Under the pieces are notes generated by a model. It saw only the letters and a list, made by a program, of their open reading frames with translations, did no database searches and was not told the DNA's origin. The translations under genes and the position numbers were made by a program. A DNA stretch of 61,298 bases from a virus. Below are positions 52,181 through 59,192 of this stretch, piece after piece. The stretch's first letter is position 1; every line of letters starts with the position of its first letter. The DNA is taken from the IMG/VR virus record IMGVR_UViG_3300047408_000236, positions 1-61,298 of that record; one strand, written 5' to 3'.

Positions 52181-52194
52181 CTGTCCTAAGTTCT
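52173..52194. repeat. palindromic element, copy 6, next to the integrase gene
   Basis: Half-sites AGATCTAA and TAAGTTCT around CTGTCC; extended by three bases each side it becomes GTCAGATCTAA ... TAAGTTCTGAC, an 11-6-11 arrangement. It lies between convergent genes, 8 bases from the integrase stop. Confidence 0.7.
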
Positions 52195-52202
52195 GACAAG
52201 AT

Positions 52203-53129
52203 TTAGAGGTTCCAGCGAGCCGACAGTGATGCGGTGTCGGCGATCTCGTTGACCGTGCGGTCACTCAGCGTAATGTAATCGCTTAAAACGTCCCGACTCA
52301 TCTGGCCGAGTCTCGAGCGGAGCTGGATCTCGGCGCCCGGTCGCTGCGCCAGGAACTCCGTCGCAGCAGAATGCCGCGTCCGATGCGGGTGAGCGTTCGG
52401 TACGCGAGCAGCCGTGCCCATCTCCGTGAAAATCTCGCGAACCCGGCGTGGCGAGAGCGGTAAGCGCTCACGTGTGGTGAATAGCGCATCGATGCCGGCG
52501 CGCGCCTCGCGCACCTTCAGCCAGTTTCGAAGCGCCGACAGGCTTGGGCCGCCATCACGCCGAGCCTGGACGCGAAAAATCACTTTGCGCGGATGGCCGT
52601 TCTTCGTGCGGCGAAACAGGATCGAGCCCTCGACCAGGTCGACGTCGGCGACGCTTGCGCTACAGAGCTCGCCCACGCGACAGCCGGTATCGAACAGCAT
52701 CAACAGCACCGCTCGATCGCGAATCGGATTGGCGCCACATGCCGCCGCTTGTACCAACCGGCGCGCTTCGTCTTCGGTGAACGGCTTGCGATGAATCTTC
52801 TGGACGCGTGGCACCTTGAGCCGAGCCAGCGGATCGAACGGGTAGACGTCGTTTTCCCACAGGAACCGCGCCCAGGTCTTGAGCGTGGTCACTCCCTGCT
52901 TTTCGGTGACCAGCCCACCACGGCGACCGTGGGACCGGCCGCGGAGCCAGGCCTGCCACTCGCGCACGAACTGCGGGTTGAGTGCGTCGAGCGTGGGCTC
53001 GACCTCGTGCTCGACCAGGAACGCCAGGAAACTGTCCTGGTAAATGCGGTACAGGCGCAGCGTCATCGGGCTGCGGTTCAATCGCTCCAAGCTACGCCGG
53101 TGAAACTCAGCGGCTTCGATGAGGTCCAC
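52203..53129 (-). CDS. tyrosine recombinase / integrase
   Basis: A 308-residue site-specific recombinase. The N-terminal SAM-like arm domain (TLRLYRIYQDSFLAFLVE) is followed by the catalytic set: R151 (GCRVGEL), H249-x-x-R252 (HRTRH) and Y285 (LSDYITLSD). The usual second His of the LGH motif is Gln (LGQM). GTG 53129 is chosen because GGAGGG lies 6 bases upstream; the frame runs back to TTG 53177. It should integrate the phage or resolve circles. Confidence 0.85.
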   Translation of the reverse strand: MDLIEAAEFHRRSLERLNRSPMTLRLYRIYQDSFLAFLVEHEVEPTLDALNPQFVREWQAWLRGRSHGRRGGLVTEKQGVTTLKTWARFLWENDVYPFDPLARLKVPRVQKIHRKPFTEDEARRLVQAAACGANPIRDRAVLLMLFDTGCRVGELCSASVADVDLVEGSILFRRTKNGHPRKVIFRVQARRDGGPSLSALRNWLKVREARAGIDALFTTRERLPLSPRRVREIFTEMGTAARVPNAHPHRTRHSAATEFLAQRPGAEIQLRSRLGQMSRDVLSDYITLSDRTVNEIADTASLSARWNL

Positions 53130-53163
53130 AGGAAGCCCTCCAGCACCCCTTTTGATCCCGCGT

Positions 53164-53192
53164 AATGTAGAACGCAAGTTCTAGGCTTTCAA
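53164..53192 (-). promoter_or_regulatory. integrase promoter with internal palindrome
   Basis: Reverse strand: TTGAAA (53192-53187), 17 bases, TACATT (53169-53164). TAGAAC-GCAA-GTTCTA (53168-53183) overlaps the spacer and the -10 edge, a likely operator. Expected start about 53157, giving a short leader with GGAGGG before GTG 53129. Confidence 0.55.
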
Positions 53193-53261
53193 GGGGCTGG
53201 GGTTGGTTAGACGGTGAACTGGTGCGATAACAACGGTTGGGCGGCCGGGCACGGGCGGCAG

Positions 53262-53795
53262 TTAGAGCGCGGCGGCGGCAGTTACGTTGAAACGGTGGCC
53301 ACCCAACGGCCGGCCAATCGGGAATTGACGTGGCCTTAACGTGCTACCCGAGTCGCCCCGCTTGGGGCGCGTACGAGTCTTTCGGCCACTAACGGCGGCA
53401 TTAACGGCGGCCTGGGCACCCTCATTAACGGCGGTCCCCACCTGGTGGATCAGGTCGACCACCGAATCGCCCTGGGCCTTTAATGCTTCCCAGAAGTAAT
53501 CTTCGTGTTCCGGCCCAACGGCCGCTAGCCAACGGTCGAGCTGATCGCGCACGAGCTGGCGGCGGGCGTCGATCTGCTCGTGGGAATCGCCCTTGCCGAT
53601 CACGCCGGCCAGTCCGGCCGGGGTCATATCAAAGGCAGCGGCGATATTCTCGAAGGTTTCCATCTCGACGTTGTCATCGCCGTTGATGATGGCGTACGCC
53701 TTGGATGCGCTGATGTTGGAACGTCTGGCGATCTCTCGGACAGACCAACCGCGACGCAGCCGCTCGGCCTCGAAAAAGTGTTGAAGCGCGGCCAC
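53262..53795 (-). CDS. XRE-family repressor candidate
   Basis: A 177-residue protein with an N-terminal helix-turn-helix (SVREIARRSNISASKAYAI, about residues 18-36) and a helical C-terminal part ending in a basic, Gly/Pro-rich tail. Divergent from the next operon over a shared operator region, it occupies the cI-like place. GTG 53795 coincides with the predicted transcript start, so it is probably leaderless. No peptidase domain. Confidence 0.75.
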   Translation of the reverse strand: MAALQHFFEAERLRRGWSVREIARRSNISASKAYAIINGDDNVEMETFENIAAAFDMTPAGLAGVIGKGDSHEQIDARRQLVRDQLDRWLAAVGPEHEDYFWEALKAQGDSVVDLIHQVGTAVNEGAQAAVNAAVSGRKTRTRPKRGDSGSTLRPRQFPIGRPLGGHRFNVTAAAAL

Positions 53796-53801
53796 GTTCC
53801 T

Positions 53802-53888
53802 ATCCTACGCGCATGTCCAGCATTCTGCAAGTATTGCCCACTAATCTAGGAACGGGTATTGCAGAATTCTGGACAGATGGTGTAGAGT
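53802..53888. promoter_or_regulatory. divergent promoters with paired operators (lysogeny switch)
   Basis: TTGCAG boxes at 53830-53825 (reverse) and 53859-53864 (forward) each start a 17-base near-palindrome (left 53814-53830, right 53859-53875) with core CAGAATTCTG. The -10s are TAGGAT (53807-53802, 17 bp spacing) and TAGAGT (53883-53888, 18 bp). Both transcripts should start at or beside the first codon (53795 and 53896). Confidence 0.7.
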
Positions 53889-53895
53889 AGAGGAC

Positions 53896-54189
53896 ATGAA
53901 CCGCACCGCCACCCGCACCGACAAGGTACGCGCCGCACTTCAGCAAAGCGGCCAGTGGCTCAAGGTCCGCGACCAGAACGGACGCGCCCTCGCTTACGGC
54001 GTGCCATCCGCGACCACCCCGCTGCTCTACCACTTCGCCAACTCGACTCAGTGCACGTGCCCCGCTGGCCAGCACGGCCAGCGCTGCTGGCATACCGCTG
54101 CTGTTGGCTTGCACGTCGCGGCCGTTCGCACCCAGCAGCGCACGGCGACTCTGGCTGCTGACTATGATCGGATCTTCGGCAAGCTGTGA
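53896..54189 (+). CDS. SWIM zinc-finger protein
   Basis: A 97-residue protein with QCTCPAGQHGQRCWH, a C-x-C...C-x-H SWIM finger (about residues 53-67), a fold used to bind nucleic acid or proteins. First gene right of the repressor, so probably early. ATG 53896 lies at the expected transcript start (leaderless). Confidence 0.7.
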   Translation: MNRTATRTDKVRAALQQSGQWLKVRDQNGRALAYGVPSATTPLLYHFANSTQCTCPAGQHGQRCWHTAAVGLHVAAVRTQQRTATLAADYDRIFGKL

Positions 54190-54196
54190 TTGCCGA

Positions 54197-54226
54197 TTGC
54201 ACTATTCTGAACACCATGCCTAGAAT
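54197..54226 (+). promoter_or_regulatory. third operator-promoter, before the Cro-like gene
   Basis: TTGCAC (54197-54202), 18 bases, TAGAAT (54221-54226). The box begins TTGCACTATTCTGAACA, matching the switch operator at 14 of 17 positions, so the same repressor probably binds here. Confidence 0.6.
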
Positions 54227-54239
54227 GGTGGACGTGCCG

Positions 54240-54491
54240 ATGAAGACCACTGCCGTGGAAGCCGCAGTCGCGCGTGGCTGGTCGAGAGGCGAGCTGGCGA
54301 AGCGCACCGGCCTGAGCCGCAGCACCATCCACAACCTGGAAACCGGCGAGTACGACACCATCAGCGGCAAAGCCATCAGCGCGATCATGCGCGCTTTCCC
54401 CGACTTGCCGTACGAGCGTCTCTTTGTTGTGACTTCCGATTCCAGTAAAAAGAACGTCTCGTCCAGTCCACAAGAACCCGTAGCCGCATAG
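54240..54491 (+). CDS. small HTH regulator, Cro-like
   Basis: An 83-residue protein with WSRGELAKRTGLSRSTIHNLE as helix-turn-helix and the usual FPDLPYERLF ending. It lies downstream of the switch with its own operator-promoter. Predicted transcript start is about 54233, so GTG 54234 or ATG 54240 is the start, not the longer frame from 54186. It probably opposes the repressor. Confidence 0.7.
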   Translation: MKTTAVEAAVARGWSRGELAKRTGLSRSTIHNLETGEYDTISGKAISAIMRAFPDLPYERLFVVTSDSSKKNVSSSPQEPVAA

Positions 54492-54500
54492 GCCGCGCTC

Positions 54501-54519
54501 GCCCGTCGCGCTGACGGGC
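54501..54519 (+). promoter_or_regulatory. hairpin between Cro-like gene and early operon
   Basis: GCCCGTC (54501-54507) pairs with GACGGGC (54513-54519); a second weaker GCCAC/GTGGC stem follows. No T-run, so an attenuator or processing site rather than a simple terminator. Confidence 0.35.
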
Positions 54520-54571
54520 AACAAGAAGCCACCCGCGTCAACGAGTGGCCTAGTCCCGAAAGGCACCTGAG

Positions 54572-54808
54572 ATGCCGAACGAAACCACCGCCATTCTAGA
54601 CCAGCCGCTGATGACGCCAGAGATTCAGCGTGCCAAGCAGCGCGATCAAGACATCGAACTGCTCAAGGCCGTCCGTCAGGCCACGCTGGATATTCGGGCC
54701 CAGTGCCACCGCTACGACACCTCGCTGGCATACGCGTTCGCCGAGCCGTTGCAAAAGGTAGAGGAAGCCCTGGCATGGCTGCTGTTGGCGAGGGAACTCG
54801 GGTCATGA
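54572..54808 (+). CDS. small helical early protein
   Basis: A 78-residue, mostly helical protein (IQRAKQRDQDIELLKAVRQ). It starts the early operon; an AAAGG lies before the ATG. Unknown family. Confidence 0.5.
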   Translation: MPNETTAILDQPLMTPEIQRAKQRDQDIELLKAVRQATLDIRAQCHRYDTSLAYAFAEPLQKVEEALAWLLLARELGS

Positions 54809-55029
54809 CCGACGCCAACGTCCTGAGCGTGACCGACTTGCAGCACCTGATGTGGTTTCGGCTGCGCATGGAAGCAAAAGAGCACCTCGCCTTGACGCAG
54901 CAAACCGTCACCGGTATGGAAGCGAAACGGCTCGCCTTCGCCAGTTATCTCGTCACCAGCCAACGCCTGACCGAGCACACCATCCGTCAGACCGCCCAAT
55001 CGTCGCAGGGGCCGTGGAGTTTCGCATGA
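54805..55029 (+). CDS. small early protein
   Basis: A 74-residue helical protein with ATGA overlap at both ends (previous stop, next start). Unknown family. Confidence 0.5.
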   Translation: MTDANVLSVTDLQHLMWFRLRMEAKEHLALTQQTVTGMEAKRLAFASYLVTSQRLTEHTIRQTAQSSQGPWSFA

Positions 55030-55571
55030 CTGATCTGCTCGTGGCGAGCAAGGACTTTATGCGCGCCAGCGACCGGCTCAGCACGCTCTGGCAATTGACC
55101 GAGGATTTCGAAGCGTTGGTAGCGCTGCTCGAGGATCCGGATGCCGATCCCGATGCCATCGATGCCGAGATGCAACGCGTGGCCGGCGACATCAAGACCA
55201 AGGCGTTCGGTGTGGCATCCGTCATCAATGCCCTCGAAGGGCTCGCAGCGTTCCAGAAGATGAACGCTGACCGACTGGCCGTCAAGGCTAAGGCCAACCA
55301 GGCGCACGCTGACCGACTGCGTTCGTACGCCCACGCGTGTATGCGCGCTATCGGTGTGGATCGACTCGAAACCGGGCAGTACACGTTGGCGATCAGGACC
55401 AATCCGCCGAGCGTGGTTGTGCAGGACGCCGCGGCCATACCGAACGAGTTCAACCGGACCAAGATCACGGTCGAACCGGACAAGACAGCGATAAAGGATC
55501 ACTGGAAGCAGACCGGCGAGCTGGTTCCGGGCGTTGACATCGTGCGTACGGAAAGCCTGCGAATTTCATGA
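55026..55571 (+). CDS. Siphovirus Gp157-like protein
   Basis: A 181-residue protein: N-terminal helix/coiled coil (LSTLWQLTEDFEALVALLED), DIKTKAFGVASVINAL, then the conserved IRTNPPSVVV...IPNEFNRTK end. This is the Gp157 family of siphovirus early regions, often beside SSB and recombination genes; its exact role is not settled. ATGA overlaps on both sides. Confidence 0.8.
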   Translation: MTDLLVASKDFMRASDRLSTLWQLTEDFEALVALLEDPDADPDAIDAEMQRVAGDIKTKAFGVASVINALEGLAAFQKMNADRLAVKAKANQAHADRLRSYAHACMRAIGVDRLETGQYTLAIRTNPPSVVVQDAAAIPNEFNRTKITVEPDKTAIKDHWKQTGELVPGVDIVRTESLRIS

Positions 55572-56116
55572 TCTGGCTTGCCCTTTATGTCGCGACGATT
55601 TTCGGAGCTAACTGGGCGATCACCACGTTCGGTCTGGTACCAGTTGGCTTCGGACTGATGGCACCAGCAGGCGTGTACTTCGCCGGGCTCGCATTCACTT
55701 TTCGCGATCTGACGCAGGACTCACTTGGCCGACGCTGGACCTTCGTTGCCATCCTACTGGGCGCGGGACTCTCCGGGTTCCTGAGTGGCCCGCTAGCGCT
55801 CGCGTCAGGCATTGCCTTCCTGGTGTCCGAGACATGCGACCTCGTCGTGTACACACCGCTGCGCGAGCGCCATTGGCTATCTGCTGTGGCGTTATCGAAC
55901 ACGGTCGGGCTGGTCGTCGACTCCGCTTTGTTCCTGATGCTCGCGTTCGGCTCGCTCGAGTTCCTCGCCGGGCAAATCGTCGGCAAGTTCGAGATGACCG
56001 TGCTCGCGGTCGTGCTGTTGTGGGGGTGGCGTCGCTTTGCTCTATCTCAGCGGAGTCATCAACCCACTGGTATCGCGCACGGCGCCGCCGTGGGTGGGCT
56101 GGATGTTGAGTCCTAA
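55568..56116 (+). CDS. VUT/YhhQ-family queuosine-precursor transporter
   Basis: A 182-residue membrane protein with about five or six helices. APAGVYFAGLAFTFRDLTQD, LASGIAFLVSETCDLVVYTPL and VVDSALFLMLAFGSL are VUT/YhhQ signatures; members import preQ0/preQ1. The next gene is DpdA-like, so imported 7-deazaguanine is probably put into phage DNA. Confidence 0.75.
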   Translation: MIWLALYVATIFGANWAITTFGLVPVGFGLMAPAGVYFAGLAFTFRDLTQDSLGRRWTFVAILLGAGLSGFLSGPLALASGIAFLVSETCDLVVYTPLRERHWLSAVALSNTVGLVVDSALFLMLAFGSLEFLAGQIVGKFEMTVLAVVLLWGWRRFALSQRSHQPTGIAHGAAVGGLDVES

Positions 56117-56636
56117 TATGGGCAACCGCATCCCGCTCGACGGGCGACCGGTTGCACTCGATAACGGGTGCTTCGGCGACCGGTTCTCCCCACGTCGTTG
56201 GCGCCGCTTCCTGCTCAAGCATTGGGCGGACCGCGACCGCGTGCTGTTCGTGGTTGTGCCCGATGTGGTGGGCGACGCTGACGCGACGCTCAAGCGCTGG
56301 CACGAGTACTCGGCTACAGCTCGCCGGTACGAGATGCCGTTGGCTTTCGCAGCACAGGACGGCCTCCGCGTAGATGCTATCGAATGGGACGAGTTCGATT
56401 GTCTGTTCATCGGTGGCAGTGATGCGTGGAAGTGGCCCGATGGTCATCTCACTCGCGACGTGCGCGCGATTGTCGATCAGGCAACACAGCGCGGTAAGTG
56501 GGTCCACGCTGGACGCGTCAACAGTGCCAAGCGCTTCGCGATGTGCTCAGACGCTGGGATCGATAGCGCAGACGGTACGTACCTTCGCCGTGCACCCGAT
56601 GTAAACCTGCCGCGTCTTATTGGATGGGTCGCATGA
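56037..56636 (+). CDS. dpdA: DpdA-like DNA 7-deazaguanine transglycosylase
   Basis: A 199-residue member of the tRNA-guanine transglycosylase-like DpdA group that swaps guanine for a 7-deazaguanine in DNA. Seen: ALDNGCFGDRFSPRRW (about residue 40), VVPDVVGDADATLKRW with the catalytic-type Asp, FAAQDG, CLFIGGSDAWKW, and AGRVNSAKRF...DSADGTYL. Shorter than bacterial DpdA but typical of phage forms. TTG start overlaps the transporter by 80 bases. Confidence 0.75.
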   Translation: MLYLSGVINPLVSRTAPPWVGWMLSPNMGNRIPLDGRPVALDNGCFGDRFSPRRWRRFLLKHWADRDRVLFVVVPDVVGDADATLKRWHEYSATARRYEMPLAFAAQDGLRVDAIEWDEFDCLFIGGSDAWKWPDGHLTRDVRAIVDQATQRGKWVHAGRVNSAKRFAMCSDAGIDSADGTYLRRAPDVNLPRLIGWVA

Positions 56637-57028
56637 CCACCGCACTGACCGGCGCCACCTTGCTCGTGCATCTCATCGTTAGCGGCGAGCCGATCCCCAA
56701 GGCGCGACCTCGCTTAGCCCCAAGGGGCCACACGTACACGCCGCGCCGGACCGTGGAACAGGAAGCCAAGGTGCTGGCCTACCTGAAGGTCCAGTACCCG
56801 CGTCTGGTGCCCGTTGAGGGCGCGCTCAGCGTGTCCACGGATTTCTACCTGAGTACCACGCGCACGGTGGACCTCGACAATTTGCAGAAACTGATCTGGG
56901 ATGCGCTCCAAGGGGTGGTGTTCCGGAACGACTCGCAGATTGTGGAGTCGTACGCGCGCAAGCATCTGAGCGGTATCCCTCGTACCGAGATCAGCGTTCA
57001 CGTGCTCGGCGGGAATGGAGCTGCATGA
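56633..57028 (+). CDS. RusA-like Holliday junction resolvase
   Basis: A 131-residue RusA nuclease: SGEPIPKARPRLAP near the start, and DLDNLQKLIWDALQGVVFRNDSQI (from about residue 81), with the acidic catalytic residues of the family. It resolves branched DNA before packaging. ATGA overlaps on both sides. Confidence 0.85.
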   Translation: MTTALTGATLLVHLIVSGEPIPKARPRLAPRGHTYTPRRTVEQEAKVLAYLKVQYPRLVPVEGALSVSTDFYLSTTRTVDLDNLQKLIWDALQGVVFRNDSQIVESYARKHLSGIPRTEISVHVLGGNGAA

Positions 57029-57387
57029 TGGCATTGAGTCGGCGCGAGGTGTGGTGCCTGACGTGTCTGCTCTGCGCTCTGCTCTGCGCCTTCACTTTGA
57101 TCTGGCTCGCCGCGCCGGCGCATGCCGAGGAAGAAGATGTACAGGTCTCGCCGTACTCCGCGCGTGCCGATTGCATCGTGTCGTACGAGTCGCACTGGAA
57201 TGCGTACGCGGTCAACCCGCGCAGTGGCGCCAGTGGACTCGGGCAGTTTCTTCGATCAACGTGGATGACCACACCGTACGCCGGACACTCGGTCTTCGAC
57301 GCATACGCCAATCATGCCGCGGTGTGCTGGATGCTGAGTGTCGGTCGCGCACGGGAGTTCGACGTTGTTCGGCTGGGGTGGTGCTAA
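57025..57387 (+). CDS. secreted lytic transglycosylase-like protein
   Basis: A 120-residue protein with a signal peptide (LLCALLCAFTLIWLAAPAHA) and a small SLT/RPF-like domain: VSYESHWNAYAVNPRSG with the likely catalytic Glu, then GLGQFLRSTW. It would cut peptidoglycan outside the membrane. It sits in the early operon, far from the lysis genes, so it may serve entry, the T4SS (VirB1-like) or the lysogen. Confidence 0.7.
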   Translation: MMALSRREVWCLTCLLCALLCAFTLIWLAAPAHAEEEDVQVSPYSARADCIVSYESHWNAYAVNPRSGASGLGQFLRSTWMTTPYAGHSVFDAYANHAAVCWMLSVGRAREFDVVRLGWC

Positions 57388-57554
57388 TGCCGCTATCCAA
57401 CCACCCGCGCAGTGGGCTGTATCTGGACCCGTGCGCGCCGCATATGCGCGTACGGCTGGGGATGCTGATAGCAGGGCTGGTCAGCCTGGTGTTGTGGTTC
57501 ATCCTGATCTTCGCGGCCGTGGCCGTGTACCGCTACCTGCGAGGCGAAGTCTGA
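57387..57554 (+). CDS. 55-residue membrane protein
   Basis: One strong membrane helix (MLIAGLVSLVLWFILIFAAVAVY). TAATG and TGATG couple it to both neighbours. Its place right after the secreted transglycosylase suggests a partner. Confidence 0.55.
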   Translation: MPLSNHPRSGLYLDPCAPHMRVRLGMLIAGLVSLVLWFILIFAAVAVYRYLRGEV

Positions 57555-57826
57555 TGGGGAGACGGTGCTCTACATCCGACTGCCATACGCGTGTCGGCCC
57601 GCCGCAGCACTTCTGTTTGCCGTGCCGATTGAGTATGGGCGAACTCCCGAAAATGCGCCTACGTCGGGCAAACCTAGCGGTCTATGCCGGCCAGCACCTA
57701 CTGACGTGCTCGAATGGCCACCCGCATATCGTGGGACTCGCTCAGATCAACGTCATCGCAGGTACACGCTGCCCGTGGTGTCCGGCACTTATCGGGGCTG
57801 CGACGCGGAATGGAGCTGCGGCATGA
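57554..57826 (+). CDS. zinc-finger protein
   Basis: A 90-residue protein with CSTSDCHTRVGP...HFCLPCRL and CSNGH...CPWCPA, probably two zinc sites. TGATG start. Unknown function. Confidence 0.55.
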   Translation: MGRRCSTSDCHTRVGPPQHFCLPCRLSMGELPKMRLRRANLAVYAGQHLLTCSNGHPHIVGLAQINVIAGTRCPWCPALIGAATRNGAAA

Positions 57827-57996
57827 GGGAGTGTGTGGAGTGCGGTCTGAGAAAGCCGCGCAGTGACTTTTATCGGTCCAACACCTTCTGGTATCGGCGC
57901 CGGTGTCGTGAATGCTTGCTGTCACACCGCAGGGAGATGGCCGCGCTCGCCCTGGCTCGATTCTGGGCCGACCAGGAACGACGGGCGGCAGCATGA
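57823..57996 (+). CDS. small zinc-finger protein
   Basis: A 57-residue protein with CVECGLRKPRSDFY...RRCREC, the common phage Cys4 finger also found at the start of the next gene. ATGA overlaps on both sides. Unknown function. Confidence 0.55.
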   Translation: MRECVECGLRKPRSDFYRSNTFWYRRRCRECLLSHRREMAALALARFWADQERRAAA

Positions 57997-58484
57997 GGCT
58001 CGCGGCTGAGCGCACAACATTGACATGTCGATCGTGCAACCAAAAGAAGCCTGTCGACTTGTTTCCACCAAAGCGCCGACGCTGTCGCGCATGCGCTGCA
58101 CAAGTCACAGCAGAATGGCGCCAGAAGCATCCGGAGCGTCACAAGGCTAACGTCGAACGGTGGCGCGTCAACAACCCGGAGCGACGACTTGAATTGCAAA
58201 GGAGGTGGTTGAAAAGTAATCGAAAGATTGCTACCGAGAATGGTCGACGATGGAAGCAATTGAACCCCGAACGCGCACACGTAATGGAGGTAGCGGCAAC
58301 ACGCGTCCGATCTGCAATCAGGAAGGGAGTACTAAGTCGTCCAGCATGCTGTGAGCAATGCGGTACGACAGGGGCAATTGAAGCCGCCCACTACGACTAC
58401 ACACGACCACTAGACGTCAGATGGTTATGCAGACGTTGCCATCGAGCATGGGATCAAGCAGAACCAAAGACAAGGAGTACATAA
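57993..58484 (+). CDS. HNH endonuclease with N-terminal zinc finger
   Basis: A 163-residue protein: CRSCNQKKPVDLF...RRCRAC, a basic helical middle (KHPERHKANVERWRVNNPERR), and an HNH-like end (CCEQCGTTGAIEAAHYDY, LCRRCHRAWD) with His and Cys4 structure. Base composition is visibly more A/T-rich than its neighbours, a hint of recent arrival, perhaps as a homing-type nuclease. Confidence 0.75.
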   Translation: MRLAAERTTLTCRSCNQKKPVDLFPPKRRRCRACAAQVTAEWRQKHPERHKANVERWRVNNPERRLELQRRWLKSNRKIATENGRRWKQLNPERAHVMEVAATRVRSAIRKGVLSRPACCEQCGTTGAIEAAHYDYTRPLDVRWLCRRCHRAWDQAEPKTRST

Positions 58485-58485
58485 G

Positions 58486-59043
58486 GTGTTTCAAGCTCCA
58501 GCCAAAGGCACAACGTATGTGGCACCTCTCGAGCCCATCGATCTGGATAGGCGTTACCTATTTAAGTTGATCCACCTCGAAGATCAGGGAGTTAGCAAGT
58601 TCGCCGACCCGGCCAAGAACGAAACCTTCCACAACATTCAGTGGACGTTCCACGTCGCCGACCAGGAAACCAAGGAGGTCGTGTTCAACATCGACAAGGA
58701 TCCGTGGGAGCACATCGAGTACACCACGTCCAAGACCGGCAAGAATCCGAAAAACGGCATGATCGCCAAGGCGCGATTGTGGATCGAAGCGCTGCTCGGC
58801 CACACGGTTGAGGACGAAGAGATCACCGCGGACCTCCCCAGCATGATCCTGAACAAGTACGGCTCCGGGTTCTTCGAGGAGAAGGAAGTCGAAGCCCAGG
58901 ACGGCTCGATGTACACCAAGCTCAAAATCCTGAAGCTGAGCCCGTACCGCGCCGGCGCCAAGGCCGAACCGAAACCCGAACCCAAGCCGGAACCGAAACC
59001 GGTTGCGGCGGCAGCAGCAGGCGATTCCTCGCTCCCTTTCTGA
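58486..59043 (+). CDS. SSB-like / DNA-binding replication protein
   Basis: A 185-residue protein: beta-rich body (NIQWTFHVADQETKEVVFNID), then a Lys/Glu/Pro repeat linker and a final GDSSLPF that mimics the acidic Phe-ended tail of SSB proteins. Position before the primase supports a role in replication. GTG start. Stop is shared with the next gene's CTG start. Confidence 0.6.
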   Translation: MFQAPAKGTTYVAPLEPIDLDRRYLFKLIHLEDQGVSKFADPAKNETFHNIQWTFHVADQETKEVVFNIDKDPWEHIEYTTSKTGKNPKNGMIAKARLWIEALLGHTVEDEEITADLPSMILNKYGSGFFEEKEVEAQDGSMYTKLKILKLSPYRAGAKAEPKPEPKPEPKPVAAAAAGDSSLPF

Positions 59044-59192
59044 CATGTCGCTCATGTGGTGCGTTGGTGGCTTGGGGCTTGACGGTCAACAACAAGCGCT
59101 GCCCATACGACGTGGTCGACGGCCAGATAACCGACGTGTCGCACTTCGCCACATGCCCGCAAGCATCCTCCTGGTCAAAGAGAGGTAAGTGA
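59040..59192 (+). CDS. 50-residue zinc protein with CTG start
   Basis: The frame beginning CTG 59040 (CTGA overlap with the SSB-like stop) encodes TCRSCGALVAWGLTVNNKRC and SHFATCPQASSW, the usual form of small phage zinc proteins, and ends in a GTGA overlap with the primase. Both ends fit the genome's coupling rule. The other forward frame here (59045-59188) has no such features. Confidence 0.6.
   Translation: MTCRSCGALVAWGLTVNNKRCPYDVVDGQITDVSHFATCPQASSWSKRGK

Noticed and set aside
50085-52194. Calling the palindromes integron attC sites
   Set aside because: They are short (22-28 bp), lack the paired R''/L'' and L'/R' layout, and the recombinase has no visible IntI insertion; only a looser analogy is kept.
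54186-54239. Longer start (54186) for the Cro-like gene
   Set aside because: It would lie upstream of and within the predicted operator and promoter, so it could not be on the transcript.
59003-59188. 61-aa forward frame before the primase
   Set aside because: Another frame (59040-59192) keeps Cys pairs and has stop/start overlaps at both ends; this one is Arg-rich shadow.
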